Assembly: GCA_045132495.1 (NCBI GenBank)
Contig: JBGUSK010000069.1
Location: forward strand, 15,277-79,276
Direction of reading: 5' to 3'
Length of the DNA stretch: 64,000 nt
Origin: UBA11524 sp045132495
GTDB taxonomy: Bacteria; Bacillota; Clostridia; Christensenellales; Aristaeellaceae
Shown here: positions 17,194-25,787 of the stretch, piece by piece
Position numbering within the stretch: position 1 is the stretch's first letter
How the letters are laid out: each line of letters opens with the position of its first letter
Program-made: the position numbers and the translations under genes
The notes under the pieces: model-generated
Databases searched by the model: none
The model's input: only the letters and a program-made list of their open reading frames with translations
Told to the model about the DNA's origin: nothing

Positions 17194-18360
17194 TCACACC
17201 CCCAGCGCTTTCTTCAGCCGCAGGATGCCCTCGGTGATGTAGCGGCGCGGGCAGCCGATGTTGAAGCGCACAAAGCCATCGCCATTATCGCCGAAGAACT
17301 TGCCGAAGGTAAACATCACGCCCGCCTTTTCTGTGCGCTCGCGGAGTTCCTCCTCATGCATGCCATAGGCGGTCAGGTCGAGCCAGCCAAGGTAGGTGGC
17401 CTCCATCGGGGTGAGGACGGCCTTGGGCAGATGCTCCGCCACCAGCGCCGCCAGATGCTTGCGGTTGCCGTCGAGGTAGTCCATCAGGCCGTCCAGCCAG
17501 GCGTCGCCCTCGTTGTAAGCCGCGCGGGTGCCCTCCAGGGCAAAGATGTTGCCGCAGGTCACGCCCGCCTTGCCCATCTGGGCACGGAAGGCCTCGCGCA
17601 TCGCCTCATCCGGGCAGATGCAGCAGGCTTGCTGCAGTCCCGCCAGGTTAAAGGTCTTGCTGGCGGCGCAGAAGGACAGTACGTTCCTGCTGGAAATAGA
17701 CAGCGCAGGCACAAACTTGCCGGGCGCGTACACGAAGTCCGCGTGGATCTCGTCGGACACCAGCGGCACATTGTACTTATCCAGCAATTCGATCAAGGCA
17801 GTCAGCTCGTCCTTCGTCCACGCGCGGGAAGCGGGATTGTGGGGGCTGCAGAGGATCATCAGCTTTGCGCCCTGCTGCAAACGGGCTTCCACCGCTGCCA
17901 GGTCCATATCATAGCCGCCGTCCGCACGGCGCGTGAGGGGCGCATCCAGTAGCTCGCGGCCCGTGGCAGCCACACTCATACGGAAGGGGCCGTACACCGG
18001 GGACTGAATGACCACGCCATCGCCGGGCTGGGTCAGGGCAAGGATCGCCAGCTTGATGCCGGTGACCACGCAGGGCATCATGGTCAGCCAATCCGCCTCA
18101 ATGGTCAGGCCATGGCGGCGCTGCCAGAAGCCGATCAGCGCCTGATGATCCTCCTCCATCACAGCGGTGTAGCCGAAGGTGGGATGACCGGCACGCTTGA
18201 GGATGGCCTCCTGCACCGCAGGCGGGCTGGGGAAATCCATATCCGCGACCCACAGAGGCAAGATATCCTCGCCGTGCTCCTTGCGAGCCTCGTCCCACTT
18301 TTCGCAATGGGTTCCCATGCGGTACAAGCCAGCATCAAAAAACTCATGATCAAACTTCAT
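17194..18360 (-). CDS. MalY/PatB-type cystathionine beta-lyase (aminotransferase fold)
   Basis: This PLP enzyme of fold type I breaks the C-S bond of cystathionine or cysteine, giving pyruvate, ammonia and homocysteine or sulfide. The PLP lysine sits in FCAASKTFNLAGLQQ, with LWVADMDFPSPPAV near the N-terminus, SPHNPASRAWTKDEL, and VSDEIHADFVY as cofactor-binding blocks. I take the ATG at 18360 (388 residues) because GGGAG lies 9 bases before it and directly abuts the ATG three codons earlier. Its start overlaps the end of the RsmC-like gene. Confidence 0.88.
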   Translation of the reverse strand: MKFDHEFFDAGLYRMGTHCEKWDEARKEHGEDILPLWVADMDFPSPPAVQEAILKRAGHPTFGYTAVMEEDHQALIGFWQRRHGLTIEADWLTMMPCVVTGIKLAILALTQPGDGVVIQSPVYGPFRMSVAATGRELLDAPLTRRADGGYDMDLAAVEARLQQGAKLMILCSPHNPASRAWTKDELTALIELLDKYNVPLVSDEIHADFVYAPGKFVPALSISSRNVLSFCAASKTFNLAGLQQACCICPDEAMREAFRAQMGKAGVTCGNIFALEGTRAAYNEGDAWLDGLMDYLDGNRKHLAALVAEHLPKAVLTPMEATYLGWLDLTAYGMHEEELRERTEKAGVMFTFGKFFGDNGDGFVRFNIGCPRRYITEGILRLKKALGV

Positions 18361-18967
18361 CGTGCGCATCTCCCTTCGGTTCAGTTGCCTTCAGTACCCA
18401 GAATCCGCCGGATTTATCCAGCTTTTCAACTTCAGTAAACAGGGTTTTCAAATATTTCACGCAGCTATCCGCGCCCTGCTGCTTGCGGATGACAAGGTAG
18501 AGGGCGCTGCCTGCATTGAGACTGCCGGCTGCATCGGCAAACATCTTATAAATCACCTGCTTGCCAGCGCGGATAGGTGGGTTGGTGACGATAGCGTCAT
18601 ATTTTCTTCCAAGCACCTCTGCCATGCCGTCGGACTCGATGACCTCCGCAGTCACACCGTTGCGCTGGCAATTCTGCCTGCACAGGTCGAGGGCACGGCG
18701 GTTCACATCCAACATGGTCACGCGAGCCTTCTCGTTGGCCTTGGCGATGGCCACGCCGATGGCGCCCCAGCCGCAGCCGATGTCCAGCACGTCGCCGGCG
18801 AGGGCAGGCAGAGCGTCCAGCAGCAGGCGGGAACCCACATCCAGCTCGCCCTTGGAGAACACGCCCGCATCAGTCATGAAATTCAGCCCATGCCCCCTAT
18901 AAGGAAAGGCGCAGGGTACCGGATTGGATTCGCTGGTCGGTTCAGCGGTGTAATACTGGTCGTTCAT
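18350..18967 (-). CDS. Class I SAM methyltransferase, RsmC-like (16S rRNA guanine-N2)
   Basis: This 205-residue single-domain methyltransferase has the SAM loop VLDIGCGWGAIGVAIAK near residues 60-76, the acidic MLDVNRRALDL, and the N6/N2-methylase motif TNPPIRAGK near 128-136. The N-terminal HGLNFMTDAGVFSKGELDVG matches the short Firmicute RsmC/YbxB family that modifies 16S rRNA G1207 or a similar site. It sits one base after rsuA, so two rRNA-modifying enzymes share the transcript. Confidence 0.88.
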   Translation of the reverse strand: MNDQYYTAEPTSESNPVPCAFPYRGHGLNFMTDAGVFSKGELDVGSRLLLDALPALAGDVLDIGCGWGAIGVAIAKANEKARVTMLDVNRRALDLCRQNCQRNGVTAEVIESDGMAEVLGRKYDAIVTNPPIRAGKQVIYKMFADAAGSLNAGSALYLVIRKQQGADSCVKYLKTLFTEVEKLDKSGGFWVLKATEPKGDAHDEV

Positions 18968-18968
18968 A

Positions 18969-19685
18969 TCATTTCTCCATCTGTGCGTCGGAGTAAAGGG
19001 CCGCGAGCTCCTCTGCAGTCAGCTCGCGCCACTCGCCCTCAGGCAGATCCGGGTCAAGCACCAGGCTGCCGAAGGTTTCCCGATGAAGCCTGGTCACTTC
19101 CCTGCCCACGGCGGAAAACATGCGCTTGATTTGATGGAATTTCCCCTCATGGACGGTCACGCGGCCAGTTTTCGGCGCGACGATTTCCAATTTGGCTGGC
19201 TGCGCGTCGAAGTCGGACAGGTGCAGCCCTTCGGCAAAGGCGGCGACGTGACTGTTATCCAGCGGGCCGTCCACCTCCGCGAGGTAGGTCTTGTCCACAT
19301 GCCGCCCCGGGGACAGCAATCGGTGATTCAGCTCGCCGTCCGTGGTCAGGAAGAGGAGCCCCGTGGTGTCCTTGTCCAGCCGGCCCACTGGCATGCAGCC
19401 GATGGCGCCGTATACGTCGGGCAGCAGATCCATCACGGTGGGCTGCTTTTTATCACGGGCCGCAGTGAGCAGTCCGGCGGGCTTATGCAGCATCACATGG
19501 CGGGTGAGCCGCCCGTCAAGAGGCTGACCATTCACGGTGAGGGCCGCGGACTTTTCATCCACCTGCTGGCCGGGGTCGCGGACAGGCATGTCATTGACCC
19601 TCACGCCGCCCTTTTTGATCAGCTTCTGCACCTCGGATCGGCTGCCCACGCCGAGGGTCACCAGCCAACGGTCAAGCCGCAGCAT
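18969..19685 (-). CDS. rsuA: 16S rRNA pseudouridine synthase, RsuA family
   Basis: This 238-residue protein starts with an S4 RNA-binding domain (LRLDRWLVTLGVGSRSEVQK, residues 2-60). The pseudouridine synthase domain follows, with GRLDKDTTGLLFLTTDG containing the catalytic Asp and HKPAGLLTA before it. EGKFHQIKRMF is the later RNA-contact motif of RsuA/RluB-type enzymes. Its start overlaps the end of the upstream membrane protein gene by 14 bases, implying coupled translation. Confidence 0.9.
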   Translation of the reverse strand: MLRLDRWLVTLGVGSRSEVQKLIKKGGVRVNDMPVRDPGQQVDEKSAALTVNGQPLDGRLTRHVMLHKPAGLLTAARDKKQPTVMDLLPDVYGAIGCMPVGRLDKDTTGLLFLTTDGELNHRLLSPGRHVDKTYLAEVDGPLDNSHVAAFAEGLHLSDFDAQPAKLEIVAPKTGRVTVHEGKFHQIKRMFSAVGREVTRLHRETFGSLVLDPDLPEGEWRELTAEELAALYSDAQMEK

Positions 19686-20505
19686 CGGTCTCCTCCTTGG
19701 CCATGCGCAGGTAGACGGCAGGCAGCAGGTTCTTCAGCGGCAGCACAGGAATCAGCAGCACCACCGCGCCGCCGATGAGCATCGCCGCCTGCTTCGCATT
19801 CAGGGCAAAGGAAGGCAGCTTAAGCTGCTTGAGCGCAGAAATCAGCGTCATGGCATAATCACCCAGGGTCGCGACGACCACCGCCGCAAAGGGCACGACC
19901 AGCACCAGCCCCACGAACCACAGCGCAGCCAGGCGCAGGCGGTTGCCCTTAAGGAGCTTCTTATTGCCCAGCGCAACGGCATGGCGCGCGCCGGAGTGCA
20001 CCGCGCAGCCCAGGATGATCAGCAGGCAGCTCGCCGCAACAGCAGCAGCGACGACCATCACACCATCCACCACATTGCCGCCGATGGCCTTGAAGATGCT
20101 CATCAGGGTGATGAAGTCCACCAGGCCCATCACCGCCGCGTACAGCAGCGACACGCCCGCAATGGTCACGGTGCTCCACAGCAGGATGCACAGCGCACCC
20201 TTCAGGCCTCGCCACAGCTTCTTCCAGTAGTCTTTCGCAGAGATCAGCTGCAGGGAGAATACGCTGCCGCCGTTCATCATGTCCTGAAGGGCCAGGGCGT
20301 AGTTCTGCCGGGCGGGCAGCACGATCAGCAGGTACAGGGGAATGGCGATGTACGCCAGCGGCGCAAGGGCCTTGTCCGCCAGGAACAGCACCGGGCTCAG
20401 CGCAATGGCACGCAGCACCAGCTCGACCAGCAGCGCCAGACACAGCTGGGGGAAATTTCTCTTGTACAGACGAAGGGATTCCTTCAAAACAGGCTTCATC
20501 TTCAT
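19672..20505 (-). CDS. Polytopic membrane protein, unknown function
   Basis: I start it at the ATG at 20505 (277 residues) because AAAGGGG lies 8 bases upstream; earlier in-frame starts lack such a site. The protein has about five or six membrane segments (for example VLRAIALSPVLFLADKAL, LAYIAIPLYLLIVLPA, LLWSTVTIAGVSLLYAAVMG, VMVVAAAVAASCLLIILG). Charged loops around KDYWKKLWRGLKG separate them. It resembles the broad YIP1/DUF975-like membrane proteins only in general layout. It heads the operon with rsuA, the RsmC-like gene, malY and the Nudix gene. Confidence 0.65.
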   Translation of the reverse strand: MKMKPVLKESLRLYKRNFPQLCLALLVELVLRAIALSPVLFLADKALAPLAYIAIPLYLLIVLPARQNYALALQDMMNGGSVFSLQLISAKDYWKKLWRGLKGALCILLWSTVTIAGVSLLYAAVMGLVDFITLMSIFKAIGGNVVDGVMVVAAAVAASCLLIILGCAVHSGARHAVALGNKKLLKGNRLRLAALWFVGLVLVVPFAAVVVATLGDYAMTLISALKQLKLPSFALNAKQAAMLIGGAVVLLIPVLPLKNLLPAVYLRMAKEETDAAA

Positions 20506-20550
20506 GACAAACGCCCCTTTCGCGATAAAATCGCCATATATATTCATCTT

Positions 20551-20603
20551 ATTATACACTTGATTCGCAGGAATTGCAATTCATTATCTGTTTATGGTAG
20601 AAT
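20551..20603. promoter_or_regulatory. Divergent promoters sharing one palindromic -35 box
   Basis: TTGCAA at 20574-20579 is its own reverse complement. Leftward it stands 17 bases from TATAAT (minus strand, 20551-20556) for the rsuA operon. Rightward it stands 18 bases from TAGAAT (20598-20603, with TGg extension) for the radical SAM gene. The two polymerases would compete for the same six bases. Confidence 0.7.
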
Positions 20604-20638
20604 GTTTCTATGCCAAAACCACTTCGGAGGACACCGCC

Positions 20639-22309
20639 ATGCCCCTTCGCCTGACGCTGACCGGCCTTGCCAGCCAGTATATCCACATGCCCCTTGCCCC
20701 CTTCTGCCTGAAAAAGGCGGTGGATACGGGCTGTCCCGACGTGCAGGCCACCATCTGCGACCTGAACATCAACGATACCCAGGAGGACCTGCTCCACCGG
20801 GTGATGGCGACAGCGCCCGACGTGCTGGGGCTTTCTCTCTACATCTGGAACCGGGAATGCGCCGCGCGGCTGATTCGCCGTGTGAAAGCCCTCAGGCCGG
20901 AAATCATCGTGATCGTCGGCGGCCCGGAGGCAACCTTCTCCGTGAACGAGACCTTCCGGGAGATGCCCACCGACTATCTCCTGCGCGGCGCGGGTGAAGA
21001 AAGCCTTCCCGCACTGCTGAACATCATCATGAACGGCGGCGATGCAGCCACCGTTCCAGGGGCCTGTTTCCGCACGGCAGACGGCCTGCACACTTCCCCG
21101 CCCGCCCCTGCCCCAGCACCCCGCAGCGACCTCTATGACGACGACTGGCACACCGCGCTCAGCGGCCGCATGGCCTATGTGGAGACCTCGCGGGGGTGTC
21201 CGTTCCAATGTGCATTCTGTCTTTCTGGAAATAAGGAGGCCCCCGACGCCCGCACGGTACAGTTTATGCCCGTGGATGAGGCCCTCGCACTGCTCATCCG
21301 TATCGGAAACTCTGGCTGCGAAACGATCAAGCTGATCGACCGCACCTTCAACTGCCACAAGGCCCGCACGATGGCGCTCATCCGCGGGCTGATCGAAGCC
21401 AGGGCGGAGGGCCGCATCGGCGAAGTGTGCTACCACTTCGAGGTGGCAGCGGACTTGTTCGACGACGAAGCCCTTGCCATGCTGGCGACGGCTCCTGCGG
21501 GGCTGTTCCAGATGGAGGCGGGCTTGCAATCCTTCCACGGGGCAACGCTGGACGCCTGTGACCGCCGCACCGACATGGCAAAGCTTGTGGACAGGATTCA
21601 GCACATCATCGCGCCAAACAACATCCACCTGCACATTGATCTCATCGCAGGCCTGCCGGAGGAGGATTTCGTCACCTTCGGGCAGAGCTTCGACAACGCG
21701 TTTGAGCTGCACCCTCACCAGCTGCAGCTGGGCTTCCTGAAATTCATCCACGGCAGCAAGCTGCGTATGCAGGATTGGGGCGCACGCTTCGCCCCTGATC
21801 CGCCCTACGAGGTGCTGTCCACGCCGTGGATCAGCTACGCCGAACTGCGCCGATTGCATGACGCTGCCGAGGCCGTGGAGCGCATCCATAACAGCGGACG
21901 CTTTGCTCTGGCAGAAAAGCTGGTACTTGAGCGCACCGGCATGCGGCCCTTCAACCTGTACCTGCTGCTGGGCGAGCACATGGCCGCCCGCCAAGGCCGC
22001 TGGAGCCTGGACAACCTGACCCGACTGGTGTACAACGTTTTCCTTGAGCTGGGGGTAAACGAATCCGCCCTGCGGGATGCGATGATCCTTGACCGTCTGT
22101 CCACGGACAACACGGGCTACCTGCCGTCCTTCCTGCAAAGCAACGATACGCCAGCGCTGAAGGCCTCCGCCCGTTCTTACCGCGAGGCGCATCCGGAGCA
22201 CAGGCATCCGCGAGTGGCTCTGCTGTCGGATGGCTCCGCCGCCGTCGCCGTGTGGACGAAAAAGCACCCCGTCACGCAGCGGGGCGAGGTGGAAGTGTTT
22301 TCCTGCTGA
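20639..22309 (+). CDS. B12-binding-domain radical SAM protein
   Basis: This 556-residue protein has an N-terminal cobalamin-binding-like domain (about residues 1-150; APDVLGLSLYIWNRECA, EIIVIVGGPEATFSVNE). A radical SAM core follows, with its 4Fe-4S motif in SRGCPFQCAFCLSG near residues 187-200, and then a C-terminal domain like DUF4080. The family performs radical methylations or rearrangements; no substrate can be named. The ATG at 20639 follows CGGAGGA by 8 bases. It is a single-gene transcript with its own promoter and terminator. Confidence 0.88.
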   Translation: MPLRLTLTGLASQYIHMPLAPFCLKKAVDTGCPDVQATICDLNINDTQEDLLHRVMATAPDVLGLSLYIWNRECAARLIRRVKALRPEIIVIVGGPEATFSVNETFREMPTDYLLRGAGEESLPALLNIIMNGGDAATVPGACFRTADGLHTSPPAPAPAPRSDLYDDDWHTALSGRMAYVETSRGCPFQCAFCLSGNKEAPDARTVQFMPVDEALALLIRIGNSGCETIKLIDRTFNCHKARTMALIRGLIEARAEGRIGEVCYHFEVAADLFDDEALAMLATAPAGLFQMEAGLQSFHGATLDACDRRTDMAKLVDRIQHIIAPNNIHLHIDLIAGLPEEDFVTFGQSFDNAFELHPHQLQLGFLKFIHGSKLRMQDWGARFAPDPPYEVLSTPWISYAELRRLHDAAEAVERIHNSGRFALAEKLVLERTGMRPFNLYLLLGEHMAARQGRWSLDNLTRLVYNVFLELGVNESALRDAMILDRLSTDNTGYLPSFLQSNDTPALKASARSYREAHPEHRHPRVALLSDGSAAVAVWTKKHPVTQRGEVEVFSC

Positions 22310-22316
22310 ATATGAA

Positions 22317-22345
22317 ATCGCCCGGAAGAAATACTTCCGGGCGAT
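22317..22345. terminator. Bidirectional terminator between radical SAM gene and gpsA
   Basis: A perfect 12-bp stem with a 5-base loop (22317-22328 with 22334-22345) lies between two converging genes. The T-tails are weak on both sides. Confidence 0.75.
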
Positions 22346-22347
22346 GT

Positions 22348-23739
22348 TTACTGTGCCACAACCTCCGCGCCCAATTCCTTCTGCTCTGCAAACTGCTGCA
22401 TCTGCCAGGGCTTGGCGACGATCAGGTCAATGCGCAGGTTCTGCACCGCAGCTCGCAGATCTGCCCATTCGGCCACCGGCAGCACCCGATCCACGCAGCG
22501 CAGGGCGCGCAGGGATTCCCGCCGGGTCTCGAATTTCGCCGCGTCGCCGTCATTCACCAGCGCAACAGCCAACCAGGTGCCACGCTCCTTGGCAGCCTTC
22601 AGCCAGGCGATTTCCTCCGCCGTCAGCATAGGGAAGGTGCCGCACACCAGCACCCGGCGGGTCTCGCCATGCATGCGGCGCTGCTGGAGAGCGCTCTCAA
22701 AGCGCAGATTCATTTCACTCTGCTTGACCTCTCGGGTCTTGTCGCGGGTCATGAGGGCCACGCCCAACTCGGCAGGCGTCATCTGCCCGGTCACCACCGC
22801 GTTGACCCCGGCAACGATGGGCATTTCCACCTGATAGCGCTCGGCCAGCTGCATCGCGGCAGGCAGGGCATTGATTCCCTCCACCACCATGCCGACCTCG
22901 CGGATGGCCTCCTCCGGCTTCATGCCCTGGCCCAACAGCATGCCGCAGCGGTTGTTGCGGCTATGGAGGGAAGTCGCAGTCACGATCAGATCACCGATGC
23001 CCGCCAGGCCATAGAATGTCTGCTCGGAGCAGCCCATCGCCAGACCCAGACGGACGATTTCCGCCATGCCGCGGGTGATCAGCAGCGCCTTGGCGTTGTC
23101 GCCGTTGCCCAGGCCCGCAGAGATGCCCGCTGCCAGCGCCATGATGTTTTTCAGCGCACCGCACAGCTCCACCCCCAGCACGTCAGCATTGGTGTAGGTG
23201 CGCATGCAGGTGTTCATGAACACATCCTGAACGATTTCCGCCACAGCCATGTCCGTGCAGGCAGAGACGATCGCCGTGGGCATATCCAGGGCGACTTCCT
23301 CTGCGTGGGTGGGGCCGGAGAGCGCCACCAGCTTCACGTTGCTATGTCCGCCATCCTTGCAAAGCTCGTCGCGGATGACCTCGGTCATCGTCAGCAGGGT
23401 GTCCGGCTCGATGCCCTTGGCCACATCCACGATGATCTGCCCGTCGGGAATAAATTCCGCCGCCAGCGCCGCGGTGGAGCGCACAAATACAGAGGGAACC
23501 GCAAAGAGCAGGATGTCCTTGCCCTCGCAGGCGGTCCTTACATCGCTGGTGAAGGTGATGTCCCCGGAGATCGTCAGTCCAGGCAGATTGGGGTGGACGC
23601 GGGTCGTCGCCAGCGCGTCCACCTCCTGCTGGAATTTCGACCAGACAGTCACAGTATGCCCGTTGCGCTGCAGAAGACGGGCCAGCGCCACGCCCCAGGT
23701 GCCTGCACCCAGAATGCCGATGGATTTCGTATTGCACAT
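22348..23739 (-). CDS. gpsA: Glycerol-3-phosphate dehydrogenase fused to a degenerate cytidylyltransferase-like domain
   Basis: Residues 1-345 are a complete NAD(P)+ glycerol-3-phosphate dehydrogenase, making sn-glycerol 3-phosphate for phospholipids: Rossmann loop GILGAGTWGVALA (8-20), LSGPTHAEEVA (140-150), and catalytic Lys in LCGALKNIMALAAG (K197). Residues about 361-445 resemble the TagD glycerol-3-phosphate cytidylyltransferase fold (RRVLVCGTFPML, LKAAKERGTWLAVALVNDG, CVDRVLPVAEW). However, the HxGH catalytic motif is replaced by TAEE, so this domain is probably not an active transferase. Usual GpsA is about 330-345 residues. Start ATG 23739 follows GAGGA by 7 bases. Last gene of a five-gene operon. 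Confidence 0.9.
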   Translation of the reverse strand: MCNTKSIGILGAGTWGVALARLLQRNGHTVTVWSKFQQEVDALATTRVHPNLPGLTISGDITFTSDVRTACEGKDILLFAVPSVFVRSTAALAAEFIPDGQIIVDVAKGIEPDTLLTMTEVIRDELCKDGGHSNVKLVALSGPTHAEEVALDMPTAIVSACTDMAVAEIVQDVFMNTCMRTYTNADVLGVELCGALKNIMALAAGISAGLGNGDNAKALLITRGMAEIVRLGLAMGCSEQTFYGLAGIGDLIVTATSLHSRNNRCGMLLGQGMKPEEAIREVGMVVEGINALPAAMQLAERYQVEMPIVAGVNAVVTGQMTPAELGVALMTRDKTREVKQSEMNLRFESALQQRRMHGETRRVLVCGTFPMLTAEEIAWLKAAKERGTWLAVALVNDGDAAKFETRRESLRALRCVDRVLPVAEWADLRAAVQNLRIDLIVAKPWQMQQFAEQKELGAEVVAQ

Positions 23740-23842
23740 ATGCTTGTCCTCGATTTCATCATCAGGGAATGCTCCCATGCGGATAACATTCGCTATGCAA
23801 GGCCGGAAACCCTCTTTCCGGCAGCGGAAGATGCTTTGACGT

Positions 23843-24265
23843 TCAAGCTTCCTCCGCCAGTTCCAGCAGGAGCTGGGTAAACTCCGGCATTTCCCGCTTC
23901 ATGCGGACGAAGCGTCCCTCCCCGTTCAGAAAGACGTGCTCCGATTCACCCGTCAGGACGATAACAGGCTCGGCTGAAAGCTTCACCATCTCGTAGCGAA
24001 TGATCAGCTTCACTCCGTTGAAGGCTTTGACAAACACCCGTATCTCTACCTGGTCGTCAAAGGTGGTAGGGGCGATGTATTTCACATTCAGCGCCGTCAC
24101 CGGGGACATCACACCCATGGCTTCCATTTTCGCATAGGGCCAGCCCAGTTGGGCCATGAAGTCTACGCGGGCCTCCTCCATCATGCGGATATAGTTGGAG
24201 TGATGCGTCACACCCATGCGGTCGGTCTCGTAATAGTGAACGCGATGGACGTAGGGAGTTGCCAT
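23843..24265 (-). CDS. Acyl-CoA thioesterase, YbgC/4HBT hot-dog family
   Basis: This 140-residue hot-dog-fold thioesterase has the family opening VHYYETDRMGVTHHSNYIRMMEEARVDF, quoted here only by its key positions: the catalytic Asp/Tyr-type residue in the ETDRMG loop and the HHSNY segment near residues 20-24. It hydrolyses short acyl-CoA or acyl-ACP thioesters. It lies in the operon with the sulfite-exporter-like protein and gpsA, so a lipid or acyl-CoA recycling role fits. A GCCGGAAA/TTTCCGGC hairpin (23802-23822) separates it from gpsA and may tune gpsA expression. Confidence 0.87.
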   Translation of the reverse strand: MATPYVHRVHYYETDRMGVTHHSNYIRMMEEARVDFMAQLGWPYAKMEAMGVMSPVTALNVKYIAPTTFDDQVEIRVFVKAFNGVKLIIRYEMVKLSAEPVIVLTGESEHVFLNGEGRFVRMKREMPEFTQLLLELAEEA

Positions 24266-24278
24266 GCCATCACCCTCC

Positions 24279-25004
24279 TCACAGATTCGTCATCAGCAGC
24301 GCCGCACCGGAGAAAACCAGCAGCACATTTACCACCATTTTCATCGCGCGGACGTTCATTTTTCCGCTGAACTTCATCCCCAGGAACAGTCCCACAGCCA
24401 TGAAGGGCAGCAGCGCCGCGGTGTTGAGCAGGGTCTGGGACGTCAGCAGGCCAGTCAGCGCATAGGCAGGCACGCGGAACAGGTTTTCCGCCGCGAAAAT
24501 CATGCACATACAGCCTTTGAAGGTCTCGTCATCCTTCGTGACCCGAGCAAAATAGGCCGCCAGCAGCGCACCCACGCTGAACAATCCGCACAGGATGCCT
24601 GCCGCAACGCCCAGAACAGCCAGCAGCGCAGGATGGGCTGCCTTGTCCCCGCTCTGCTTCCGTTCACGCCAAAGCGCTTCGATGCCCAGCAGTATCAGCA
24701 CTACGCCGAACACCAGCTTCATGGCGGTCACATCCACCTTCGCCAGCAGGAACACCCCCAGCGCATCACCCGCCAATACCATCAGGAGGGGCGGAAGGGT
24801 GAGCTTCCAGTCGATCGCGCGGCGATGGGCAATGGCCAATATCAGGTTCGTTGGCACGCACAGGAGCAGCTCAACGGGGGTGATTTCCGCGTTCGTGCGG
24901 GAAAAAGCCATTGCACCGGTCACGACCAGCGTATTGCCGAATCCGGCCACGCCTTTGATGAAATATCCGACCAGCACAGCCAGCATCCACAGAATCATCT
25001 TCAT
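24279..25004 (-). CDS. TSUP (TauE/SafE) family membrane transporter
   Basis: This 241-residue protein has about seven or eight membrane segments in the TSUP pattern. Each half starts with a Gly-rich VGYFIKGVAGFGNTLV (near residues 13-28) or GVAAGILCGLFSVGALLAAYF (near 131-151) motif. The family moves sulfite, sulfoacetate or other small anions. GGAAGGTAA precedes its ATG. It directly follows the PPase-GNAT gene (stop and start are adjacent), so they are translated together. The substrate is unknown. Confidence 0.85.
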   Translation of the reverse strand: MKMILWMLAVLVGYFIKGVAGFGNTLVVTGAMAFSRTNAEITPVELLLCVPTNLILAIAHRRAIDWKLTLPPLLMVLAGDALGVFLLAKVDVTAMKLVFGVVLILLGIEALWRERKQSGDKAAHPALLAVLGVAAGILCGLFSVGALLAAYFARVTKDDETFKGCMCMIFAAENLFRVPAYALTGLLTSQTLLNTAALLPFMAVGLFLGMKFSGKMNVRAMKMVVNVLLVFSGAALLMTNL

Positions 25005-25787
25005 TTACCTTCCAATATCAAAGTACATGCACTCGTCGCTGGGCAGATAGCCTATTGCGGCATACAGCCTGCGGCCTTCATCGGTAGCATCCAGGGTGAT
25101 CTCCGTCACGCCGCGTCGGGCCGCTTCCTCATGAAGCGCAAGGATCAGCTGCTTCGCGATGCCCTGACGGCGGTAACCCTCCGCGGTGTAGACATTCATG
25201 ATATGCGCCCGCTTCCCCGTGGGATGCCCCAGCGTGGGGATGCAGGTCTTGTAGCACAGCGTCGCGCAGGCAATGGGGATGCTGCCGTCAAAGGCCAACA
25301 GCGTCGTCTGGTCAGCCGTGCGGAGGAAACGGCGGGTGGCTTCCACAAATTCCGGGGCAAAGGTGTATTCTTTCGGGAGATCGCCCACAGCCCGCAGACA
25401 GTCCATGCGGATGCGGATGGCTGCATCCTCGTTGGACGCATCCGCCCGGATGATGGCAGGCAGATCGTCCTCCACCAGCTCCACATACGAATCGAAATAC
25501 TGCTCCTGGAAGTGCACGGCGGCCATGATTTCCTCCGCCGTGAAGATCATGCCGTCGGGCGCCAGCACCCATTTGTCCTCCACGTCGTCACGGCGGCGGA
25601 TGACGGCAATACGCCTCCCGGTGAAGACGGTCAGAGGCTCGTCCACGCCGAGGACATACACGTCCTGCCAGTCCCCGTCGGGCGCCATCACGCCGGGAAC
25701 CTCGCCGTAGTTGACGCGGTAGATCAGGTCAGGGTGTTTGGGGTGGGCCGAGCCAAGAGGACGGTCAATGCGGGCAGTGATTCTCAT
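25005..25787 (-). CDS. Fusion of small inorganic-pyrophosphatase-like domain and GNAT acetyltransferase
   Basis: From the ATG at 25787 (260 residues; AGGAG upstream, ATGA overlap with the preceding gene) the first 105 residues match the short clostridial inorganic-pyrophosphatase-like family. Key stretches are RIDRPLGSAHPKHPD, YRVNYGEVPGVMAPDG, DVYVLGVDEPL, FTGRRIAVIRRRDDVEDKW and VHFQEQYF. Residues about 160-260 are a GNAT N-acetyltransferase with the acetyl-CoA loop VYTAEGYRRQGIAKQLI and the closing LYAAIGYLPSDECMYFD. In other genomes the first domain, as I recall it, is a stand-alone protein. The combined activity is not known. Confidence 0.8.
   Translation of the reverse strand: MRITARIDRPLGSAHPKHPDLIYRVNYGEVPGVMAPDGDWQDVYVLGVDEPLTVFTGRRIAVIRRRDDVEDKWVLAPDGMIFTAEEIMAAVHFQEQYFDSYVELVEDDLPAIIRADASNEDAAIRIRMDCLRAVGDLPKEYTFAPEFVEATRRFLRTADQTTLLAFDGSIPIACATLCYKTCIPTLGHPTGKRAHIMNVYTAEGYRRQGIAKQLILALHEEAARRGVTEITLDATDEGRRLYAAIGYLPSDECMYFDIGR

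Noticed and set aside
19537..20997. Plus-strand frame of 486 codons across rsuA and the membrane protein
   Set aside because: The product is Gln/His/Arg-rich without motifs and runs through two promoters; it is a shadow frame.
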